Assembly (NCBI GenBank): GCA_010671975.1
Contig: JAAHIA010000112.1
Location: 1 to 12,282, forward strand
From: Leptolyngbya sp. SIO4C1
Lineage (GTDB): Bacteria; Cyanobacteriota; Cyanobacteriia; Phormidesmidales; Phormidesmidaceae
Direction of reading: 5' to 3'
Length of the DNA: 12,282 nt
A model generated the notes under the pieces. That model did not search any database. It worked only from the letters and a program-made list of their open reading frames with translations, and had not been told where the DNA came from. This document shows, in pieces, positions 5,466-12,282 of the stretch; the stretch's first letter is position 1; each line of letters begins with the position of its first letter. Position numbers and translations under genes: made by a program.

Positions 5466-8400
5466 ATGGCAGTTCTTCACGGGAGTTGGTTACCAAAACG
5501 TCAGCGGTTTTTACTGTGGGGTGAGGTTTGGCGACGCACCTCGCCAGCCGACTATGACATCACTGAGGTATCCGGGGCAGAGGCTGTCTTTGCCTATCCG
5601 TTCTGTTTACAGCAGGACGAATTGATCGCGCTACTGAAGTCTCCTGCCCTCGATCTAGGCTGGGCAACCGCGCGCCTTTCTTCGCGTTGGAAGCCCTATG
5701 TGCTGCCGCTGCCAGCCCAGGTGACGGCAACCCAGGTGCTGCCGCAGCATTCTCAGGCAGACGCTGCAGACTCATCGCTCTACCCTTGGCAAGTTGAGGG
5801 CTTACTGCTGCCGCCTGAGGCAGCGCTGAAGCTGCTCAATAGCCTACCGCTAGGCACCACTGACGATGCGGCTATAGTCGGTGCCGATCTGCGCTATTGG
5901 TCTCACGCGGCGCGCTGGTGCTTAGATTTGCTGGCGCGCGGCAAGTTTATTCCGCAGGTGAGCGCCAATAAGGCAGGTGCGATCGCACCCTGGCATCTGC
6001 TGCTAGACAGCGCGACCGATCAAACCCGACTGCGTCAGTTCGGTGAGCAAATGCCGCTGACCAGTCAGCTCTATCCGGCAGAGACGCTATCCACGGCGGC
6101 TCCCAACAGTCCGCTGCAGGTACCGCTGCCGGCACCGCCAAAAAAGCGACTGCGCAGCTTTCTAGAGGCACTGGTTGACGCCCGCGTCCGCACGACGTTG
6201 CAGACAATGCCGCTGCCTGCCAGTGCGCCCCTAAGCAAAGATCTGCCGCTGCGCGAATGGCTCACGGCCCTATCTGTCGGCAAAAATCCGCAGTTTGAAG
6301 CAACGCCGGCTGGGCTAGTGCGCCTCAATGAAGCGCTCAACACTTGGACAGCGCCGCTGCAGGAGCTAGAGGATACGCCCAATCAGCTCCGCACCTGCTT
6401 TGTTTTGACACCGCCACCGTCCGGTAAGCTCGATTGGACGCTGCACTACGGGCTAGAAGCCGCTGACGACGAGCAGTTTCGGCTGGATGCAGCGACTATC
6501 TGGGCGCACCCGGTGGATCATTTTGAATCCGGCGGGCGCATGGTTGAAGCGCCTCAAGAAACGCTACTGGGGGGATTGGGCCGCGCCGCGCGGCTCTACG
6601 AACCGATTAAGCAGTCGCTGCACGAGCAGAGCCCTCAGAGCTGTCAGCTCGATCCGGTACAGGCCTATGAATTTATCAAAATTACGGCCTGGCGACTGAT
6701 GGATAACGGCTTTAGCGTGGTACTGCCGCCCAATCTAGCTGACCCAAACGAAGCCAACGGCAGTCGCCTAGGGCTGCGCGTGCAGGCGACTGCCCCGACT
6801 CGAAGCCAGCAGCGGCTAGGCTTACAAAGTCTGCTCAACTTTCGCTGGGAGCTATCTATTGGCGGCCAAAGCGTCACCAAAGCCGACTTTGACGAGCTGG
6901 TGGCTCAGCAAACGCCATTGGTGGAAATCAACGGCCAGTGGGTTGAGCTGCGGCCCCAGGATATTCGAGCCGTTCAAGACTTCTTTAAAAATCGCAAAGA
7001 GCAAAACAAGCTGTCGATTGAAGACGTACTGCGCATCAGCACCGGCGACAATCAGCTGATTGACAAGCTGCCGGTGGTAGATTTTCAAGCGACCGGTAAG
7101 CTCAAAGAGCTGATTACCACGCTCACGACCGGCAATCAAAGCCTAGATGCCATCGAAGAGCCAGCAGCGTTTGAAGGAACGCTCAGGCCCTATCAGGCGC
7201 GTGGCGTTTCTTGGCTATCGTTTCTAGAGCAGTGGGGGTTGGGCGCCTGTCTGGCAGACGATATGGGCTTAGGTAAGACGGTGCAGCTGATTGCTTTTTT
7301 GCTGTACCTCGACCAGGAAGGGGCTTTGAAAGCGCCGGTGCTGCTGGTCTGTCCGACGTCGGTGCTGACCAACTGGGAGCGCGAAGTGCGGCGCTTTGGC
7401 CCAACGCTGAAAACGCTGGTCTATCATGGCGACAAGCGACCGCGCGGTGCCAACTTTACGCGGTCGGTGAAGTTAGTGAACCTGCTGATTACCAGCTACA
7501 CGCTGGTGCATCGTGACCTGAAAGACCTAAAGCGGGTGCAGTGGCAGGGCATTGTTTTAGATGAAGCGCAAAATATCAAAAATCCTGACGCTAAGCAGTC
7601 GCAGGCGGTTAAAGAGCTAGACGCTGATTTGCGGATTGCGCTGACCGGCACCCCGGTCGAAAACCGACTGGGCGAGCTCTGGTCAATCATGGACTTTTTG
7701 AACCCCAACTACTTAGGACCCAAAAACTTCTTTCAGCGCCGCTTTGCTACGCCGATTGAGCGCTATGGCGATACGGCCTCGCTCAAAACGCTGCGCGGGC
7801 TGGTGCAGCCCTTTATCCTACGCCGGCTCAAGACCGACCGCAGCATCATTCAAGATTTGCCAGAAAAGCAGGAAATGACCGTGTTCTGTGGACTCTCCGC
7901 TGAGCAGGCGCGGCTGTATCAAAAAACGGTCGATGAGGCGCTCGCAACCATCGATGAGGCCGAGGGCGTGCAGCGGCGCGGACTGATTTTAGGGCTGCTG
8001 GTGAAGCTCAAGCAGATCTGTAATCATCCAGCCCAGTTCCTGAAGCAAAAGAGCCTAGGTAAGCCGCGCCGCTCAGCTAAGCTGCAGCGCCTGAATGAAA
8101 TGTTAGAAGAAGTCATTTTAGAAGGCGATCGCGCGCTGATTTTTACTCAGTTTGCTGAATGGGGTAAGCTGCTCAAGCGGCATCTTGAGGCCGTCACAGC
8201 GGAAGAAACGCTCTTCCTCTACGGCAGCACATCTAAGCAGGGGCGCGAAGAAATGGTCGATCGGTTTCAGCTTGATCCCAACGGTCCTAAAGTCTTTATC
8301 CTGTCTTTGAAAGCCGGCGGTGTCGGACTTAACCTGACCCGGGCCAATCACGTTTTTCACTTTGATCGCTGGTGGAACCCTGCTGTCGAAAATCAGGCTA

Positions 8401-8621
8401 CGGACCGCGCTTTTCGCATTGGCCAGACCCGCAACGTGCAGGTCCATAAGTTTGTCTGCAGCGGCACGCTCGAAGAGCGCATCAACGACATGATTGAGAG
8501 TAAGAAGGCGCTGGCTGAGCAGGTAGTGGGCGCAGGAGAGCAATGGCTAACTGAGCTTGATACCGAGCAGCTGAGGGATCTGCTGCTGCTAGATCGCAAA
8601 GCGGTGATTGATGAAAGCTAG
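5466..8621 (+). CDS. SNF2-family DEAD/DEAH-type helicase (DNA translocase)
   Basis: The product is 1051 residues. The N-terminus, MAVLHGSWLP--RFLLWGEVW, is typical of cyanobacterial SNF2 proteins. Residues to about 540 form a poorly defined region that includes the SNF2-associated DUF3670-like segment (from about DPVQAYEFIKITAWRLMDNGF to WVELRPQDI). The two RecA-like domains then follow: motif I DDMGLGKT (ending at residue 605), LLVCPTSVLTNWEREV, motif II DEAQ (699-702), LTGTPVENR, RALIFTQF, SLKAGGVGLNLTRANHV, and motif VI DRAFRIGQ (980-987). All ATPase motifs are intact. Such proteins move along double-stranded DNA and remodel DNA-protein complexes; the bacterial target is unknown. The start at 5466 is set by family alignment; the frame stays open upstream into phoH but that part is not SNF2-like. 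The end is 26 bases from the convergent WD40 gene. Confidence 0.95.
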   Translation: MAVLHGSWLPKRQRFLLWGEVWRRTSPADYDITEVSGAEAVFAYPFCLQQDELIALLKSPALDLGWATARLSSRWKPYVLPLPAQVTATQVLPQHSQADAADSSLYPWQVEGLLLPPEAALKLLNSLPLGTTDDAAIVGADLRYWSHAARWCLDLLARGKFIPQVSANKAGAIAPWHLLLDSATDQTRLRQFGEQMPLTSQLYPAETLSTAAPNSPLQVPLPAPPKKRLRSFLEALVDARVRTTLQTMPLPASAPLSKDLPLREWLTALSVGKNPQFEATPAGLVRLNEALNTWTAPLQELEDTPNQLRTCFVLTPPPSGKLDWTLHYGLEAADDEQFRLDAATIWAHPVDHFESGGRMVEAPQETLLGGLGRAARLYEPIKQSLHEQSPQSCQLDPVQAYEFIKITAWRLMDNGFSVVLPPNLADPNEANGSRLGLRVQATAPTRSQQRLGLQSLLNFRWELSIGGQSVTKADFDELVAQQTPLVEINGQWVELRPQDIRAVQDFFKNRKEQNKLSIEDVLRISTGDNQLIDKLPVVDFQATGKLKELITTLTTGNQSLDAIEEPAAFEGTLRPYQARGVSWLSFLEQWGLGACLADDMGLGKTVQLIAFLLYLDQEGALKAPVLLVCPTSVLTNWEREVRRFGPTLKTLVYHGDKRPRGANFTRSVKLVNLLITSYTLVHRDLKDLKRVQWQGIVLDEAQNIKNPDAKQSQAVKELDADLRIALTGTPVENRLGELWSIMDFLNPNYLGPKNFFQRRFATPIERYGDTASLKTLRGLVQPFILRRLKTDRSIIQDLPEKQEMTVFCGLSAEQARLYQKTVDEALATIDEAEGVQRRGLILGLLVKLKQICNHPAQFLKQKSLGKPRRSAKLQRLNEMLEEVILEGDRALIFTQFAEWGKLLKRHLEAVTAEETLFLYGSTSKQGREEMVDRFQLDPNGPKVFILSLKAGGVGLNLTRANHVFHFDRWWNPAVENQATDRAFRIGQTRNVQVHKFVCSGTLEERINDMIESKKALAEQVVGAGEQWLTELDTEQLRDLLLLDRKAVIDES

Positions 8622-8647
8622 CTTTAGTGCTCTACTTGCCGAGCGGT

Positions 8648-10144
8648 CTACTGCAGCTCAGTTGGGCCTTCGGCCGGCCGGCCGGCTTGCCACAGCTTAA
8701 TTGTCTGATCTTTGCTGCCGCTTACCAGCGTCTTAGCTGAGGCATCAATGGCCAAAGCCAGCACCCAGTCTGAGTGCCGAGTTAGGGTCTGATAAGATTT
8801 GCCAGTGCGGGCGCGCCAGAGTCGGACGGTGCTGTCGGTGCTGCCGCTAGCAATTGTCTCACCATCAAAGGCAACGGTAACGACGCGGTTGGTGTGGCCA
8901 TTGAGCGTTTGGATGAGTTCTCCTGTGAACAGATCCCAAATTTTGAGCGTATTGTCCCAGCTAGCGCTGACTAGCTGTTCGCCGTTAGGATGAATGGCGA
9001 TCGCCCGCACGGCGTCTGTATGCCCCTGCAGCCGGCGCAGTAGCGTGCCGGTTTCTAAATCCCAAATTTTGATTATGCGATCGGCGCCGCCGCTGACGAT
9101 GTGCTGACCATCGGGACTGACTGCCACCGCCCAAGTGGGGCCGGTGTGGCCCGCAAGCCGATAGCGACGCTGACCCGAGGGCAGATCCCACACCAAGATG
9201 CTGCCATCATAGCTGCTGCTGACTATGGTTTGCTCATCTTGGCTAATCGCTACTGACCAGATCGTGGCCGTATGTCCTGCAAGGGTTTCCACCAGCTGCC
9301 CGGTGTCGAGCTGCCACACCTTAACGCTGGTATCGCCGCTGCCGCTCACCAGCAGATTACCCGAGTGGCTGATTGCCAGCGTGCGCACCACGTCCGTGTG
9401 ACCAGAAAGTACCCGCACAGCTTCGCTGCGCTCGATATCCCAGACGCGAATGGTATGGTCATAGCTGCCGCTGACTAAAAAGCGGCCATCCGGGCTGAGT
9501 GCAACCGTCCAGACTGGTGCTGAGTGTTTCTCTAAAGTTTGAGTGGGTGAAAACTCTGGCAGACCGAGTGAGGCCACGGTCAGCGTCGATCCGCTAGAAA
9601 CGGCTGTCTGCTCACTCGGTTGCTGCGGCCTGTCTGCTTGATAGAGTCCTAGCAGGACCAGACCTGCCAGCCCTAATCCGCAGCCCCATTTTAGATAGGA
9701 CGGTAGCTGTAACAAGGATTGGAGCTGCCAGACTTCCGCAGAGGTCTCAGCAGTGGAGGCTGCGGCCAGCTGCCTTGGTTGAAAATTAGCACCGGCTACC
9801 TGAGTGTGGACAAGAATAGCGTCCTTCAAATTAGCCTGGCTGAGATTAGCACCCTGTAGATCGGCATCGGTCAAATCAGCTGCGCCTAGGTTAGCGTGGC
9901 TCAGGTAGGCCTGCGCCAGCGTCGCTGCTCGCAGATTGGCCTGCTTGAGACTAGCCCCAATTAAACAGGCTTGAGCAAGATCTGCCTGTTCCAAATTCAC
10001 CTGATCCAAACAAGCTTCAAACAGATAGGCTTTTCTCAGGTTAGCCCCACTCAGATCTGGGGCTGAAGTAGGATGCTCTTTTCTCCAACGGTTCCAGGAT
10101 TCGACGCCCTTCTCAAGCAAGGCTAGATGATCCGGATTAGCCAT
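8648..10144 (-). CDS. Pentapeptide-repeat / transmembrane / WD40-repeat protein
   Basis: The 498-residue product has three parts. Residues 30-119 are 18 uninterrupted pentapeptide repeats of the A(D/N)LxX type, expected to form a right-handed quadrilateral beta helix. Residues 151-169 (LKWGCGLGLAGLVLLGLYQ) form one membrane segment. Residues about 203-485 hold seven WD40 repeats, each with a GH and a WD or WQ/WR landmark (first near 207-236, last near 453-485), enough to close a seven-blade propeller. Both repeat types serve as protein-binding scaffolds, so a binding rather than catalytic role is likely; the partner is unknown. A short amphipathic N-terminal segment (LALLEKGVESWNRWRKEHP) is common before cyanobacterial pentapeptide repeats. 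No strong ribosome binding site is visible. It is transcribed alone, convergent with the SNF2 gene. Confidence 0.93.
   Translation of the reverse strand: MANPDHLALLEKGVESWNRWRKEHPTSAPDLSGANLRKAYLFEACLDQVNLEQADLAQACLIGASLKQANLRAATLAQAYLSHANLGAADLTDADLQGANLSQANLKDAILVHTQVAGANFQPRQLAAASTAETSAEVWQLQSLLQLPSYLKWGCGLGLAGLVLLGLYQADRPQQPSEQTAVSSGSTLTVASLGLPEFSPTQTLEKHSAPVWTVALSPDGRFLVSGSYDHTIRVWDIERSEAVRVLSGHTDVVRTLAISHSGNLLVSGSGDTSVKVWQLDTGQLVETLAGHTATIWSVAISQDEQTIVSSSYDGSILVWDLPSGQRRYRLAGHTGPTWAVAVSPDGQHIVSGGADRIIKIWDLETGTLLRRLQGHTDAVRAIAIHPNGEQLVSASWDNTLKIWDLFTGELIQTLNGHTNRVVTVAFDGETIASGSTDSTVRLWRARTGKSYQTLTRHSDWVLALAIDASAKTLVSGSKDQTIKLWQAGRPAEGPTELQ
8671..8686. repeat. GGCC-repeat palindrome at the convergent gene ends
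   Basis: CGGCCGGCCGGCCGGC is four tandem GGCC units, self-complementary on both strands. It lies inside the last codons of the WD40 gene and about 50 bases past the SNF2 stop. It could form a very stable hairpin in either transcript, but no U-run follows on the plus strand, so it is not a classical terminator. Confidence 0.5.
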
Positions 10145-10357
10145 ACGATTTTTCTAAATGGGCAAATGCCCTGATTGTTAAATCAAGATTCTATAAAGAT
10201 ACGAAAAATTACGGCAGTTGGATTTAAAGACTTTGTAAGCGTCAGTCTGAAACTGTAAAGTTACTGATGCCTTCCCCCCTTGCGTAGAGTAATCAGTGTG
10301 GAGGGAACCGGGCGGCCTAATGCTCGGCACAGCGCTTGGCCTTGCTCCACCGCCAGA
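10145..10357. promoter_or_regulatory. 213-base spacer: WD40 gene promoter side and end of the VWA operon
   Basis: No gene was found here. On the minus strand TATAGAAT (near 10190) is a candidate -10 for the WD40 gene, and GGGCA/TGCCC (10160-10171) could form a small stem just before its start. Further right, ACTGAT (10263-10268) pairs with ATCAGT (10292-10297). Two mutually exclusive pairings, GTGGAG (10298-10303) with CTCCAC (10345-10350) and GGCGG (10311-10315) with CCGCC (10350-10354), lie just past the end of the small membrane protein gene. None has a proper U-run, so no terminator is called. Confidence 0.35.
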
Positions 10358-10744
10358 TCAGGGTTGGCAGGTTAAGACGCGCGCCTCGGGGTCGGTTTGA
10401 AGAATGGTGTTAATGCGATCGCGCCCCGATAGGCCAAACGTGTTTAAGCTGGCAATTTTAGCAGCGCTCGGCGGCACTGCCAGCTGCTCTTCACCCAGCT
10501 CGTTCACTAGCGTCACCGATTCAATCGTTAGCTGTCGCTGCTGATGCTGCTGATAGAGCTCTGTGTAGTCGGCGGCCACCTGCTGCCAGCGGCTAGGCGG
10601 ACAGTAGCTGCGGTCGATTACCACTTGCAGGCTAGGGCCGCTGACAAATCGACTGATGGCTAAACCCACAAGCAGATAGGCCAGCCCACCTAGCCCTAAA
10701 AATTTGATCAGCCTCAGGGTGGGACGGGGCGGAGTCTTAGCCAT
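10358..10744 (-). CDS. Small one-pass membrane protein, unknown function
   Basis: I do not recognise this 128-residue protein. It has a basic N-terminus (Arg7, Arg11, Lys14), one hydrophobic segment (about residues 15-33) and a soluble C-terminal domain of about 95 residues. The charge pattern predicts the N-terminus inside and the domain in the periplasm or lumen. There are two cysteines in that domain, Cys48 (in RSYCPP) and Cys126 (in LTCQP, three residues from the end), which could form a disulfide. A Gln/His-rich stretch (60-71) lies between. The ATG is 5 bases past the stop of the VWA gene, and its ribosome binding site (TAGG) overlaps that stop, so the two are probably translated together. 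A role linked to the VWA protein is inference. Confidence 0.8.
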   Translation of the reverse strand: MAKTPPRPTLRLIKFLGLGGLAYLLVGLAISRFVSGPSLQVVIDRSYCPPSRWQQVAADYTELYQQHQQRQLTIESVTLVNELGEEQLAVPPSAAKIASLNTFGLSGRDRINTILQTDPEARVLTCQP

Positions 10745-10749
10745 GCTGC

Positions 10750-11688
10750 CTACAGATTGATTTGGAACAAATTTTGAAACAGCTCGCGCACGTTCTCAGG
10801 GCTGCCGGTCTGAACGGTTGACTCTCTCAGGCTAGCGATCGCAGCCAGCTCCTGCTCATTCACCTCACCGTATGCGATTGGATAGAACCGCACGTCGCTG
10901 TAGGCCATAATCTCCTTGACCGAATCAAAGTCAAAGCCGCGATTGGCTTCGCCATCGGTGAGCAGCAGCAGGTAGTAGCGACCGTTCGGGTCCTGCTGCT
11001 GCCGCTCTAGCAGCTCCGCTAGGCCGACCATGATCCCGTCATACATAGCCGTGCCGCCGTTGGCCTGCAGCTGATCGACGGTGGCTAGAAATCGCTGATG
11101 CTGCTGCTGATCAAACGGCGCTAGGGATAGCCGCTGCACTGGCGCGTCATCAAACGTAACGATGCCCACGTAGTTGCCAGCATTGATCTGCTGGGCGGCT
11201 ACCTGCAGACCCTCCTGCACAGCAGTCAGTGGTTCGCCTTCCATCGAGCCGCTGGTATCGATAACTAGCGTCATGTAGACGGTGCGGCCGCTGTCTTTTT
11301 GCAGCTTCCAAGTAGACTGCGCCGCCAGCAGCACTTCGCCGCTGGGTACGGGTGGACCGGCCGCCTGCTGGAGATAGCCGGTCTCAACGAAGCCCTGCTG
11401 CTGGGCCAGCGCCTGCATCGGCTCTGAGCGAGCAAAGTCGGCAAACTTTTGCAGTGCCGCTCGCTCTTCTGGCGTATTCCAGCTGAAGCCGACCAGCGGA
11501 TTATTATGCGGTATGCCAAAGGGGATAAACTCGGTGGCCTCAAAGCCGGGTAGCTGCTTCAGGGCCAGATAGTTCTGATATTCCAGGGGAAAGGCCTGCA
11601 GCTTTGTCTGATCGCGCAGAAATAGCTCCTGCAGATCGAGCGTCGTCGGCGTGGTAATCAGCACCTGCGACTGAAACTGTTCAAACAC
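10750..11688 (-). CDS. Downstream part: end of solute-binding domain and VWA domain
   Basis: This is the part of the split gene that a caller would report alone, from GTG at 11688 (312 residues); that GTG is most likely an internal Val codon, since homologous-looking sequence continues upstream in frame to 11760. The first 110 or so residues complete the solute-binding-like domain (LPGFEATEFIPFGIPHNNPL, then RSEPMQALAQQQGF). The VWA domain follows with a full metal-binding MIDAS site: DTSGS (bases 11245-11259), Thr in GGTAMYDG (near 11045-11060), and Asp in LLTDGEANRG (near 10945-10965). VWA domains bind a divalent metal and protein ligands. No ribosome binding site precedes 11688. Confidence 0.7.
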   Translation of the reverse strand: MFEQFQSQVLITTPTTLDLQELFLRDQTKLQAFPLEYQNYLALKQLPGFEATEFIPFGIPHNNPLVGFSWNTPEERAALQKFADFARSEPMQALAQQQGFVETGYLQQAAGPPVPSGEVLLAAQSTWKLQKDSGRTVYMTLVIDTSGSMEGEPLTAVQEGLQVAAQQINAGNYVGIVTFDDAPVQRLSLAPFDQQQHQRFLATVDQLQANGGTAMYDGIMVGLAELLERQQQDPNGRYYLLLLTDGEANRGFDFDSVKEIMAYSDVRFYPIAYGEVNEQELAAIASLRESTVQTGSPENVRELFQNLFQINL

Positions 11689-11723
11689 GGAGCTGACCTG
11701 CGGTGATGCCAGCTCAGCTGCTG

Positions 11724-12282
11724 TCAGCGGGGCACCGTCGGCCTGATGCCCCGCCGCGCGCAGTAGAGCGTATAGAGCAGATTGAGCGCAGTCGAGCTGG
11801 TGTAGGGATTGGGGTAAGCAACCGAGACTTGGCCAGCCGCGATCGCGTTGAGCAACTGCTCAAAGGTCACTTCCCCCTGCGTGGAGAGCTGCTGATAGAC
11901 CTCAGCCGGCACGACCCACCCGGCCGTGTTGGGTACCAGACGCGGTGCAATAGAGGTCGTTTCGACGCCCTGACTCTGCACCATCTGCACCCACAAATCG
12001 TTAGATGGGCTATAGCCAGCGGGCTGTGCCACCCCAGCAGCCAGCAAGCGAGCGGCTGTGCCTGAGGCAATTTTGCGAATGCTCACCTGAATCGGCTGAC
12101 CCGAGGCAGCGGTTTCCTGGCGCGCATTGAAAGCGTCTGCCACTTCGACCAGCCAGCGCTCATTTTGCCGTTCGACGTTGGCCTTCTCAGACGAGCTAAA
12201 AATTTCAAGGTAGACGCCGCTGCCCGGCTGTGCCCCGTAGAGCGGAAAATCTTCTACCTGCGGCAGCGGTGCTTCAACGGGT
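11724..12282 (-). CDS. Upstream part: N-lobe of solute-binding-like domain (partial)
   Basis: The frame is open from the window edge (first full codon at 12279-12281) to TGA at 11724, 185 residues, of which the last 12 follow the frameshift and are not native. The segment FSSSEKANVERQNERWL-EVADAFNA, then PIQVSIRKIASGTAA, SNDLWVQM, NTAGWVVPAEVYQQL, and VSVAYPNPYTSS is the pattern of a periplasmic-binding-protein-like fold (the SSSEK start of the first strand and the later YPNPYTSS strand-turn). The signal peptide or lipobox expected for such a protein would lie beyond the window. The GTG at 12143 is internal. Confidence 0.65.
   Translation of the reverse strand, partial: PVEAPLPQVEDFPLYGAQPGSGVYLEIFSSSEKANVERQNERWLVEVADAFNARQETAASGQPIQVSIRKIASGTAARLLAAGVAQPAGYSPSNDLWVQMVQSQGVETTSIAPRLVPNTAGWVVPAEVYQQLSTQGEVTFEQLLNAIAAGQVSVAYPNPYTSSTALNLLYTLYCARRGIRPTVPR

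Larger units (their letters stand above)
10750..12282 (-). pseudogene. Solute-binding plus VWA domain protein, frameshifted, 5' end outside window
   Basis: Two adjacent frames encode successive parts of one protein. The upstream frame is open from the window edge to Tyr (11763-11765), then reads 12 aberrant residues to TGA at 11724. The downstream frame, picked up at CGC (11758-11760), continues as RAAGHQADGAPLTAAELASP and on to the TAG at 10750. Only two bases, TG, separate the two frames, so adding one G would restore Tyr-Trp-Arg and a single chain of at least 510 residues. The joined product is a bacterial substrate-binding-like domain followed by a C-terminal von Willebrand A domain. The break may be a true mutation, a sequencing error in a GC-rich run, or, less likely, recoding. 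Both sides keep normal codon use and intact motifs, so decay, if real, is recent. The gene heads a unit with the small membrane protein gene. Confidence 0.75.

Noticed and set aside
8118..8543. 141-codon open frame antisense to the SNF2 gene
   Set aside because: The SNF2 motifs in the sense frame are complete here, and the antisense product has no recognisable domain or start signal.
10319..10402. 27-codon open frame on the plus strand
   Set aside because: No ribosome binding site, overlap with the antisense membrane protein gene and no recognisable sequence.
11724..11770. Programmed -1 frameshifting in the VWA gene
   Set aside because: The site TAC TGC GCG has no slippery X-XXY-YYZ heptamer, so a one-base deletion or sequence error is the simpler reading.
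1..12282. tRNA genes, CRISPR arrays, insertion sequences or phage genes
   Set aside because: Spacers were read on both strands; no cloverleaf, regular repeat-spacer array, transposase or integrase was seen.

Overview
The window is cyanobacterial chromosome. It carries psbH and psbN (photosystem II genes) in their usual head-to-head arrangement, a psbH-tatA-pth run, and rpsP followed by a KhpA-type KH gene and phoH. It also has 13 copies of the cyanobacterial HIP1 octamer GCGATCGC (starts at 348, 379, 760, 1886, 2175, 3833, 4608, 5979, 8125, 8997, 10415, 10835, 11839), where chance predicts well under one. The GC-rich coding sequence, the pentapeptide/WD40 protein and the SNF2 protein fit a Leptolyngbya/Phormidium-like or unicellular cyanobacterium, but the genus cannot be fixed from this piece.

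Layout, left to right. The 3' end of a gamma-glutamyltransferase gene (+) runs tail-to-tail into a PRC-barrel protein gene (-), overlapping it by 14 bases. A divergent alpha/beta hydrolase gene (+, fluoroacetate-dehalogenase type) follows and converges on pth. On the minus strand psbH, tatA and pth are read in that order: a photosystem II subunit, a Tat protein-export subunit and a translation-rescue enzyme. A 75-base divergent spacer separates psbH from psbN. On the plus strand psbN, rpsP, khpA, phoH and a large SNF2-family ATPase gene follow. rpsP-khpA-phoH looks like one RNA/ribosome-related transcription unit with its own promoter and a foldable leader upstream of rpsP. The SNF2 gene ends 26 bases from the end of a convergent gene for a pentapeptide-repeat / transmembrane / seven-blade WD40 protein.

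The right end (10358 to the window edge, minus strand) is a two-gene unit. The first gene encodes a solute-binding-like domain plus a von Willebrand factor A (VWA) domain; it begins beyond the window and is split by an apparent one-base deletion near 11761. A small one-pass membrane protein gene with two cysteines starts 5 bases after it. This unit and the adjacent WD40 protein are the least understood part of the window.

No tRNA, rRNA, CRISPR array, insertion sequence or integrase was seen. No gene-free stretch exceeds 300 bases; the longest is 10145-10357 (213 bases). The most notable observations are the frameshifted VWA gene, the complete defluorinase-type active site in the hydrolase, the structured rpsP leader, and a hairpin after psbH that pairs fully only in the psbH-sense RNA.
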